From Apostichopus japonicus (Eukaryota; Echinodermata; Holothuroidea; Aspidochirotida; Stichopodidae): a stretch of DNA of 64,000 bases. Position numbers and translations under genes: made by a program. The DNA lies in assembly GCF_037975245.1 (NCBI RefSeq), contig NC_092561.1, forward strand, positions 20,333,508 through 20,397,507, given 5' to 3'. This document shows, piece by piece, positions 37,257-46,564 of this stretch. The first letter of the stretch is position 1. Each line of letters starts with the position of its first letter. The notes beneath the pieces are model-generated. The model saw nothing but the letters and a program-made list of their open reading frames with translations, was not told where the DNA came from and did no database searches.

Positions 37257-37465
37257 TTTTCTTTATGACATCGCTAGTAATTTCAAAATAGACAATGCTT
37301 ACATGCAACTTACAAGACCTGGGAAGTGTCATTTCCAGCGATCTGGGAGGCATTTTCCGCCAAAATTTTTCTTGTACGCTTCGCGCCAACTCATGGTGGC
37401 GCTTCGCTTAGATAGTTTGCCTACAGGCTTCGCCCCTCCCTTGGCAATTACTCGCTACACGCCTG
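37257..37465 (+). repeat. MITE-like 3' module, second copy
   Basis: Shares TGCAACTTACAAGACCTGGG, GATCTGGGAGG, CGCGCCAACTCATGGTGGCG, CGCTTAGATAGT and the terminal GCTACACGCCTG with 7983-8114 and 57716-57830. Confidence 0.7.
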
Positions 37466-37566
37466 TTCGTATTTGTAAAGCAAAGAGCAGATATAAGATC
37501 ATATCAGTGAGTATTGAAATGCATGTTCCACGATGAACAGCCTCAAAAACTGTTTATGTGTGTAGT

Positions 37567-37702
37567 CAAAGGCGTAGGAGCCAAATTGGATTTGGGGCTG
37601 TAACGACTTGCCCGAAAAAAAACCGAGATTTTTCGCGCGCTTCGCGCGCGTTCAACATATCGATGACAATATCAGCCCCCCGCCTCCTACGGGACCTACG
37701 CC
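37567..37702. mobile_element. Small inverted-repeat element with 12-bp direct flanks
   Basis: A 136-bp insert has GGCGTAGG near the left end and CCTACGCC at the right end, and GGGGCTG/CAGCCCC further in. TATGTGTGTAGT occurs directly on both sides (37555-37566 and 37703-37714), as a target-site duplication would. The interior includes the palindrome CGCGCGCTTCGCGCGCG. Nested inside the 36694-38246 composite. Confidence 0.6.
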
Positions 37703-38656
37703 TATGTGTGTAGTGTTCGCTTTCGATATACCTCATATCGGAAATATCTGCTATTTTTCATTTCCTTCAACCAAGTTTTATAATAGCCGTTATAAGAGGT
37801 TGCAATATTTCTACACCAAGAAATTAACTGTGTCGGAATTTTCCAAAATTTCCTCACCAACATTCTTCATCATACTTTCTTCTACTCGTGCAATTTTGAC
37901 CTGTCTATTAGGGGTTCAAGGAGGTTTTTCTATATTGCTTGTCCATAGATTGAATTTTGTGCAACATCATGGGTATGTTTTCAAGTGATTTTTATTCACG
38001 AGAAATGGGAATTTTCAAATTCTCAACAAATAATCGGCTTAAAACCTTGAAAAGTGGGGCTTTCGGATATTGTGGGCGGTGACGTAGAATCACCTACCAA
38101 AGCAATGATCCATAGGACATGCAATGAGGTCGAATATGATGTGTGACTGGTTATGGATGGAAAAAAACTTTTGGGATATACTTGGTTCTCAGGCAAAAGT
38201 GTACAATTCGCGCCCCCCGGGTTAGAAAATCCTGGATACGCGCCTGTATATGTTACGTTATATTATATATATTATATACGCTATATTATATGCCCGCTAT
38301 AATTGCTAGAAGTTTTTATAAAGTACTCTCCTGGAGGTATTTACTCTCCAAATTGTTCTCAGACATTAACACACATGATGAGGGAATGTCCCAGTGAGGA
38401 AAATTTCATCGAAGGTTGTAAATAAAAACAGTTTAAGAATTTGGTGAAAAAGGTGAACATATTTGAATATCTAGCATATTTGGGGCCAATACTGCATATA
38501 TAGAGGTGTTCTCTTAGGCCTGTTTATTGTCCCGTTTATTTTTCACCTAAGAATCTTTGATACTGTCCTTAGCAACGTTATGATTTGGACAATGTACTTA
38601 TTTTAAACCTATCAATCGTAAGTAGACTTCTATTATTTTTATTTTTTCCGTGACAG

Positions 38657-40318
38657 ATCATCAGCCATATATTTCGATTTTTGAGTTGCCAGGTCCGTAA
38701 AACAGCATCCCAGGTGTGCAAAACATGGTATGAGGCATCACTTGATCCTCAACTCTACACAAGGACTGTCTTACGAGTGAACTTGTCCATCGATGCGGTG
38801 ACGGAGGGTAACATTGACTACATAAACGCTCGAAAAGTTCCAACGATTGATCTATTCATTCCCAAAAGTGAGTCCGGATATGAGAAATCAGAAGAGATTA
38901 TAATCACCAGGAATATCCGCAGAAGCGTTACCGTAATGCAATCATTGGACGCAATAGCTGCATGCCACCGCAGTCTAATACTTCAGGGTAACTTCTCCGC
39001 ATCAATGTTACATACACTCACCTGTGTGACTTGTACAAGATTTGATCAGATACAGATCAACGGTGACAATCTAGCAAACGTGTTACTTCAGTATAAAGAA
39101 AAGGAGGCATTCATGCACAGTTTAGCGAAATTTCTGAGAGTAAACGTAGTAGCACGCAGGCTTTCTGATAAACAATGCAGCACATTACTAAAATATTTAC
39201 CGAAATTAACTCACCTTACATTAAAGAGATCTTGCTATTTCGAGGTTGCCACAGAGATGAGTTTGCATTTTCATACGTCTATTGAATTTAAAATTCCGAT
39301 TAGTCTTTCCTTCAGAATGATCCTCGCTTTGTGTTCTAAATTTAAATGTGATTTAGTAATTCAAGCGTTAGAGTTGGACGAACAAGTTAACAATGTATCA
39401 AATGCAATGCATACCCTGAATAGCCTGGCTAATATAACAGTTTTAAAATTCATTTTTACGTCTTCCATGAACTTGACCAATGACATGCTAGATGCATTTC
39501 GGAAAATGCAACCAGAATCTTTAGAATTGTCTGCGTCTAATAACCAAATAAAACCTTCCCCTTGTCGCCTTATAGAAACGCTCGTCACGTCTTTGACTTG
39601 TCTAAGGGAAATAACGGTGTCTCATTTGCCTATCGAATGTTCATTAGCACAAATTATCTCGTGCCTTCCACCTATAACTTCTATATTTTATAGTGAAGCA
39701 GTGAACCACGAAAAGGTTCAATTCAGGACAACTATAAGTGTCTTCGAAAATTTTTGTAAAAAGAAAATGATCTTTAAATTCTCAGGTGAGAGGGATGGTT
39801 TGAAATGTCTCGAAGAAACCTTGTTACCTTTGGCAATTACGTCTCGAAATAATATCAATGAAATGACATTGGTTAGTTGCGCCATTACCAGATGCGTTGT
39901 TAAGTTGATATCAGAATTGACGGAGCTTCAGAGTCTAAAACTGATCTGTGGATTTGAGGCTTCTGGTGTAGCATTGGCTCACCAAAATGACTGTTCAAAG
40001 CGAACAGATGGATCAGCTTTCTTGGGTTGTTTGCAGAAGCTACAGTTCCTTCAACTTCGGAATTGTTCATTCTTGACCGAAAACACATTTCAGAACTTGA
40101 AGTGTCTTCATTTGAAACAACTTGATCTGTTGAACTGTTCTGGTCTGACGGATGAAGGACTAATTTCTATTATTCGTTTTAATCCCTCTTTGGAAGTTAT
40201 AAATCTTAATCACTGTTCCTTGCTGACAGATACAAGCATACAACAGGTGGTGAAACTACTAGCAGGAAACCTGAAAAAGATTACTGTCAAAAATTGTCAA
40301 CATTTAAGCGACAGGTAA
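38657..40318 (+). CDS. F-box/LRR (FBXL-like) protein, large 3' exon
   Basis: An open frame of 553 codons begins after a good acceptor (T-rich tract, CAG at 38654-38656). Its first residues, IISHIFRFLSCQV followed by KTASQVCKTWYEASLDPQLY, are an F-box lacking only its first helix turn. The LP-x-E start and the ATG must therefore be in an upstream phase-0 exon that I did not find. The C-terminal third has cysteine-containing leucine-rich repeats (LQFLQLRNCSFLTENTF, LKQLDLLNCSGLTDEGL, LEVINLNHCSLLTDTSI). Such proteins act as substrate receptors of SCF (SKP1-CUL1-F-box) ubiquitin ligases; the substrate is unknown. The frame ends TAA at 40316-40318, but the sequence there, GACAG|GTAAAG, is also a plausible donor, so the true end may be further on. 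The middle 250 residues are not recognisable. Confidence 0.75.
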   Translation: MISHIFRFLSCQVRKTASQVCKTWYEASLDPQLYTRTVLRVNLSIDAVTEGNIDYINARKVPTIDLFIPKSESGYEKSEEIIITRNIRRSVTVMQSLDAIAACHRSLILQGNFSASMLHTLTCVTCTRFDQIQINGDNLANVLLQYKEKEAFMHSLAKFLRVNVVARRLSDKQCSTLLKYLPKLTHLTLKRSCYFEVATEMSLHFHTSIEFKIPISLSFRMILALCSKFKCDLVIQALELDEQVNNVSNAMHTLNSLANITVLKFIFTSSMNLTNDMLDAFRKMQPESLELSASNNQIKPSPCRLIETLVTSLTCLREITVSHLPIECSLAQIISCLPPITSIFYSEAVNHEKVQFRTTISVFENFCKKKMIFKFSGERDGLKCLEETLLPLAITSRNNINEMTLVSCAITRCVVKLISELTELQSLKLICGFEASGVALAHQNDCSKRTDGSAFLGCLQKLQFLQLRNCSFLTENTFQNLKCLHLKQLDLLNCSGLTDEGLISIIRFNPSLEVINLNHCSLLTDTSIQQVVKLLAGNLKKITVKNCQHLSDR

Positions 40319-40329
40319 AGTGACTCTAG

Positions 40330-41090
40330 CTGTCACAAGAGTTGCTCGTGTCTTGATTTGTGATAATTCAATTGCCATTGTTCTCTTAGTTTTTCCATTT
40401 TTAATCGTGTATGTTACAATAGTTGTGTGTTTTATATATCATTTGATACTAATAAATTTTATATTATTGATAACTATCATCTTATCCAAAAGAACATGTA
40501 GACAATTCCCAAACTTTGCATTTTTCTGATTGTTTATTTGGTATATAAAACAATTGTTTAATTTATATAGAATAATATGTTTTAAACGATTTACTATATT
40601 CAGAAATATAATGTTTTTAACAGAAAGTATAAACTAAATCAGCAGAGAGAGAGAGAGTATAAATCACATTTTCATATCTTGTGATAAATGTCGTGTAAAT
40701 AAATCAGACAATACTACGACCTTCTATTTTTATCACTCTATGCAGCCTTTGTAAATGTTATAAGATTGCCATCCTTATTGCAAATTCATCGTTACATGCG
40801 ATGCATTCAGTAATGGATATGAATAAAAACTTCAATATTAATAGATAAAAAACTAAGGATAAATATTACGATCAATCACAAAATTAAAATCCCCTCTTTA
40901 GTGCATGGAAGTCATCGAAACCTCAATGCATTTGAATTCTGGTCTATATAGTAACACATTATTCGAGACACTAGTCTTGTCTCATTCAAAACTACATTTA
41001 AATTAAGATTATTCTAAACATGTAGCTTAAACATATATATGTGCTTGTAGCTACGTGTATGTTTTAAAGATAACGACTATTTGTACAGAT
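40330..41090. other. Intergenic, nothing recognised
   Basis: AT-rich sequence after the F-box frame, with a possible AATAAA at 40449-40454 and a short (AG)n run near 40645-40660. Confidence 0.5.
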
Positions 41091-41395
41091 AGAGTATTTG
41101 TGTCGTCGAAATATAGAAAAAGCTTTGATGATATAATAATGATATAATATTTGTATTGAGGTGATAAAAGAAACCTGCAACATTTCTGAGTACTCTTAAA
41201 TAAGTAGACGTAATGACAGACGCCCCTCTTATGTCTATCAACCGAAAAAAAAAATCCCTTTAACTCAAACCGTCCATGTGTGTCAGTCTTGAACAGTAAC
41301 TCTCTTATTATGACTTTTAAATTTCCCACCGTTAACGTAGTAGTAAACAACAGGTGGCGCTCCTACTGAATAAACAATAATGTAAAACAGACATG

Positions 41396-43569
41396 CGACT
41401 CCATTTCCCTATTAAATGTGTACTATAAAATTGCTTCCATAGTACTTGCATTAAGAATAAAGCATTTAGTACCAATGTTAAATGAAGTAAACCAGACTGG
41501 CTTCATTAAGAACAGATTTATCGGGGAGAATATTCACTGCATTATAGACAATATTGATTATTGTGATGACAAATATATTCCAGGTGTCCTCTTGAATATT
41601 GATTTTGAAAAGGCATTGGACAGACTTGAGTGGAATTTTATTTGGGAGTGCTTACACTATTTTAAATTCAATGATGACATTATACGGTGGATTCGTACTT
41701 AGTATATAAATGTTTCAGCTTGTTTTTCTTATAGCGGCTTCTCCTCTTCATATTCTAAGATTTCTCAAGGCGTCCGACAAGTTTGCCATCTAAGCACTTA
41801 TTTCCTCCTTTGTGCTGAGAATCTTAATCTTCAAGTTTACAGTAATAATTTAATTAAAGACTTGTCTCTCATTGGTGGTGAGTATAAGATTCTCCAGTAT
41901 ACACTGATCATACCTAGATGACTCTCATGACTGTTTGTGTGAATTAATTGAAGTAAAACATTTACTCAACTAGAAAAAAGTGTCAGGCTTGAAAATCAAT
42001 TATGATAAGACCAATATTTGCCCTCTTGGCCCTAGAAAACACCATAAACCTATCTTTCTGGAGGAGTTTACTTTTACTTTCACCACCGTTAGGGACAACC
42101 TTTTCCAGCTCAACTATAGCCCCAAGCTACAAAGGCTTAAGAGCCTTCTCGATCTATGGTCGCACAGAGATGTAACCCTTTTAGGGTAAAGCACTAATGT
42201 TAAGACGTTTGGGTTTTCTCGATTGTTTTTTCATTTTCCAGGTCCTTCCGGACCCTCCTAACCATTTTATTAGCGAGCTGGAGATTATTGTATTCAAGTT
42301 GATAGGGTGGAAAGCCGGATAAAGTAAAACGTTCTACGCTTATTAATGACTTCAGTAAAGGGGGCTCAATGCGACTCACGGTGTTAGTTTTATTCGCAGT
42401 TTAAAATGTACGTGGGTACGGAGATACCTCGACGATGCTGATACCCATTGGAATTTTGTTTGTTTTAATTATGATCTCTTAAAGTACGGGATAGCGTTTC
42501 TGCTTGAATGTAATTACCAGAGTGCCGACATTCATATTATGAATGGTTTCATCAAAGGCGTATGCAATGCTTGGTCATGGTGTACCTTTAAGAAGCCGTT
42601 ATAGATAATTTTGGCAACCAAATTGTAACTCTGCAATTAGAATTAACAATAACATTATATATTACAGCACTTGGTACACAAAGGGGTACTATTCGTGAAG
42701 GATTTAAGCAACGTCAGCTACAATTAAGGTCCTTATTTTTTAACTTTTCGAAATAATTGTAATGTAGTTGGTTCGCTTTTCACCCTTAATGTTGGTCTGG
42801 TGGCCACTATCCCCTCTTACTGGAAAAATAATAGGTAGACGTTAATAATGATCCCATTGATGATGACACTTTGTATCCTGTATTCCGCGTATGTTTCGTG
42901 CCTAAGGAGGTGGTAAAGAATGTCTCTACCAAACCCACCACTTCTCTGCAAAGGGAAACCTCTGTTCAGTTTAATGAGGATCAATGGAGAATGGGTTTTA
43001 TTAGTCCTTTTCAGTCATTAAGAGATTTTTACAGTATCTTTTTATTCATAAGATTCTGGGCCCAAATCGTTTGCTTCATTAAAAGACTATGATACATAAC
43101 TCCATGTGCACATTTTGTGAGGAGGATGAAGAAACTATTGTTAATTTATTTTGGGATTGTGTCATTTATTTTAGATGTTGAAAAATCTTTGCTTGGTCAA
43201 CAATTTATTTTGTTGCGAAGCAGGATCATATTAATTTCGGGTACAAATTGTGCCTAAAGGACTCCCACAACTTTCTGATTTTTTACCTAAAATATTATAT
43301 TTTTAAGAACCAATTTAAAGAAAAGAATCCTAATTTAAATGCATTTATTTGTAATATTTGATATTAATTATGCTTCAAGCATTAGAATATTTACAAAAGT
43401 GTTAATTTCATACAACCATTTACTAAACTACTTTACATAATGCATGTAAAAAATGCAATTTCTTATTTTCGTAAAGATCTCATTAAATGTAGATATCATT
43501 TTCAAAAGCAAAGAAAGAGAAAAGGAGAAAAAGACAAACAAAATAATACTGTAAACATCAACCGCATAT
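41396..43569 (+). mobile_element. Decayed L1/Tx1-like LINE fragment (RT to 3' end)
   Basis: Reverse-transcriptase motifs are spread over several frames. NQTGFIKNRFIGENIHCIID and LLNIDFEKALDRLEWNFIWE lie in 41418-41702. Next comes GVRQVCHLSTYFLLCAENL (a degraded RQGCPLSP block), then GLKINYDKTNI near 41980. The C-terminal zinc-finger-like CTFCEEDEETIVNLFWDC lies near 43110-43165. The YADD catalytic region near 41890-41930 is broken, and there are many stops and frame changes. It is a dead element. The matching locus in copy 2 (around 49265-49295) lacks it, so it inserted after the duplication or was lost there. Confidence 0.85.
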
Positions 43570-44441
43570 GCCAAGTATTATTTGAAACGAATGATAAAGC
43601 CAACCTTCGACGAGCATGTGGACCACGGCAGAACTAAATTATTGTAAGATTTCATACTAAACATAATTATAAGCATATCAAGGAACATCTCCTTGTAATG
43701 AGCAGACTGTTAGTAACACTTGTTGTGTAAATGGAGTCGGTATGACGACTGGTCATGGTTCACTGGGATTTGGTTTTTGCTAAGCATGTTTGTGTACTCT
43801 GCTTGGTACACCACAAGTCTGCCTATCGATGTAGCATTGATTGCGATGACTTCCGATTTTCATTTCCGACACATTTTTTAACTCAAAAACCCACATACCT
43901 TGTGTACATACCCTCCCCATTTGGAAGAAAATGCATATTCGATTGGTTGAAATTGAATGATATTAAAGACTAAACGTTAAAATAAAAAAAAAAATTCAAG
44001 TCTTGCCATTCAAGTCTGAGCTTCTCTATTTTAATCTTTAAAGGATTAAGCAGCTATCAAGATAAATGATACAACAAATAACGAAGAAAAAGGTAAGCAA
44101 TAATTGTTAACACTATAAACTCTAGAAAATCAGTCAGGTGTGACAACCACAGTCCCAAGAACTTTGTCAATTGTCATGAACGATATCATTTAGAAAGTTG
44201 AGGCAATATCAAACATAAACTTATTTACAAAGAAATTGCTTTACAAGCAATTTGCAGAACCTACCCCCTACCCCCACAAAGTGCTATAAATCAAAGAGTT
44301 CCCTTTTAAACCTTGACGTCATGCCCATGCTCTATAAGAAAATCGAGCTTTATAATTGAAGTTTTAGTTTCTATATTTTCTAGTTTTTACTCTAGTAGAT
44401 TTGAAACTTTACCCCTAATTCGCGGAAGGCGTTGTGATAAC

Positions 44442-45079
44442 AACAACATAGAAGTGGAAGACGTAGAAGAGTTTGTATATCTGGGGGCCAAAGTCAGTAA
44501 AGATGGAGGAGGTACAGAAGACATCAAAAACAGATTAGGAAAGGCACGTGGTGCATTTAGAAACCTAAGAAGAATATGGACAAATGGTGCACTAGGCAGA
44601 AAGACAAAACTAACACTATTCAAAACGCTTGTAAGATCAGTGCTGTTATATGGAAGTGAAGCATGGAAAGTGACAAAGAGAGAGGAGCAAAAGTTGGATG
44701 CTTTTCAGTTCAAGTGCATACGAAGAATATTGAAGATACCTTGGACAGAACTAGTTAGCAATGACAGAATTATGCAGCAAACAGGCATAAACAGAATAAG
44801 TGTAGAGATACGGAGACGCAGATGGAATTGGATTGGTCATATTATGAGGAAGGAGACAGGAAATCATATAAGAGTAGCAATGGAATGGGCACCAGAAGGA
44901 AAGAGGAAGGTTGGCAGACCCAAGACGACTTGGAGAAGGACAGCAACTAAAGAGAGAGACAAGAATGGCTGGAGAAGCTGGTCCGATGTGAGAAGAGCTG
45001 CAGAAGATCGACAGGGGTGGAAAGAGAGCATCTTGACCTTATGTAACAGACGTTACGGAGAAGATTAAGGTAAGGTAAG
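44442..45079 (+). mobile_element. 5'-truncated RTE-like LINE 3' end with target-site duplication
   Basis: One uninterrupted frame to a stop at 45066-45068 encodes the end of an RT protein: EEFVYLGAKVSKDGG, LLYGSEAWKVTKREEQKLDA, RRRRWNWIGHIMRKETG, GRPKTTWRRT. This is the typical C-terminus of the RTE-like endonuclease-RT proteins common in invertebrate genomes. A short TAAGG repeat tail follows. GTTGTGATAAC flanks both sides (44431-44441 and 45080-45090), an 11-bp target-site duplication. Copy 2 near 50665 is an empty site. The open frame suggests recent insertion. Confidence 0.88.
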
Positions 45080-45330
45080 GTTGTGATAACTTGTAATAAT
45101 TCGATTCTCCACGCTATCCCGACACTACGTATAATGCAGGTTCGCGAATGCTCTTTTTTGCATCTGCTTGCGGAAATTCATTGAATTAATATCACGTTTT
45201 ATGTAAAAGCGCATGCCCGTAGTAAAGCTTGCCAAAAGGCTGCGGCACGACCATCCATGTAGTAATATACTCCTACCTAATAATTATCCAGAACTGTTAA
45301 CATAGTTGTTTTCCATTGATACAGGTATAG

Positions 45331-46440
45331 TCTCCAAAAACTACCTCCACTTCAGTTGGAAGTTGGAAACTGCCATATAAACCCTCCAGTGAAGTTCGTA
45401 ATCTCCGGATCATTTTTGATTCAGATTTTAATATGACAAAACAGATTAACAGCTTAGTTTCATCATGTAATTATCATCTCAGGAAATTATTTCGTATTGG
45501 CCGTTATCTTGATAAAGGAACTCGTCATTCTGTTGTCCGCGCAGTTCTCTTCTCACGGTTTGACTATGGCAATGCCCTTTTATATGGTGCTACATCAAAA
45601 GACCTGAATCGCCTTCAATCCCTTCAAAATCGTTGTGTTAAATTTATTTTCTCGGCAGCTAGGTTAGATTGCCCAAAACCTCTTCTACGTGCTCTGCATT
45701 GGTTACCTATCCGTGAAAGAATCCATTTTAAATTATGTCTTTATGTGTATAAATGTATGAATCATGCAGCCCTGGCTTATCTCTCTAACATGCTTCAGCG
45801 GAAAACCGCACCATTATCTGGTCCTGTTACCAGGTCTGCAATGGATGGGACCCTGCTTCTTACGTCATCTTCTAAGAAACGGGTGGGTGAGGGCGCCTTT
45901 TCCAGTGCAGGTCCTGTGTTGTGGAACTCTCTTCCCTCTCATATACTTAATTCTAAATCTGTTGCACTGTTCAATAAACAACTTAAGACTTACCTGTTTA
46001 ATTAATTGTACATTTTGTTTGTATTATTTTCTTGTAAATTTTAGCGCATTGATCATATGGAGTTTGCGCTTTATAAAAGTATGTATGTATGTATGTATGT
46101 ATGTATGTATGTATGTATGTATGTATGTATGTATGTATGTATGTATGTATGTATGTATGTATGTATGTATGTATGTATGTATGTATGTATGTATGTATGT
46201 ATGTATGTATGCATGCATGCATGTATGTATGTATGTATGTATGTATGTATGTATGTATGTATGTATGTATGTATGTATGTATGTATGTATGTATGTATGT
46301 ATGTATGTATGTATGTATGTATGTATGTATGTATGTATGTATGTATGTATGTATGTATGTATGTATGTATGTATGTATGTATGTATGTATGTATGTATGT
46401 ATGTATGTATGTATGTATGTATGTATGTATGTATGTATGT
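45331..46440 (+). mobile_element. 5'-truncated CR1/L2-like LINE 3' end with giant (ATGT)n tail
   Basis: The frame from about 45345 to the stop near 46005 encodes the end of an RT: VRNLRIIFDSDFNMTKQINS, SRFDYGNALLYGATSKDLNR, LHWLPIRERIHFKLCL, FSSAGPVLWNSLPSHI. These are hallmarks of CR1/L2/Crack-type LINEs. It is followed by TTTGCGCTTTATAAAAG, the usual L2-like 3' end, and then the tetranucleotide tail. Copy 2 (about 50905-50915) lacks the insert. The RT frame is intact through the stop. Confidence 0.87.
46079..46440. repeat. (ATGT)n microsatellite, about 90 units
   Basis: A 360-bp almost pure ATGT tract, interrupted once by GCATGCATGCATG near 46210-46222. It starts exactly at the 3' end of the CR1/L2-like element, so it is most simply an expanded retroposition tail. 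Open frames repeating MYVC or HTYI are artefacts. Confidence 0.97.
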
Positions 46441-46564
46441 ACCGTGCCGATGCAGCTGTGTGTATAAACTAGTACAAATAATGTTCCCCTTTTTAAAATT
46501 GTTCCCGCTCACCGCGGCCGCCGCCTACCTTCCGCCCACGCCCCACGCCCAACTCCCTTCCATA

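Larger units (their letters stand above)
36694..38246. mobile_element. Composite inverted-end element
   Basis: The left end CAGGTGCGTATCCAGG at 36694 and the right end CCTGGATACGCGCCTG at 38231-38246 are inverted copies with one mismatch. TATAT flanks both sides. Inside both ends is the string CGCGCCCCCCGGGTTAG in the same orientation, as if a small palindromic MITE had been split or duplicated around later insertions. The interior holds a polypurine tract, a MITE-like module and a smaller nested inverted-repeat element. No transposase is encoded. Confidence 0.5.

Noticed and set aside
46024-46512. Long open frames on both strands across the ATGT tract (MYVC and HTYI repeats)
   Set aside because: A tetranucleotide repeat without stops is open in all frames; there is no gene structure.
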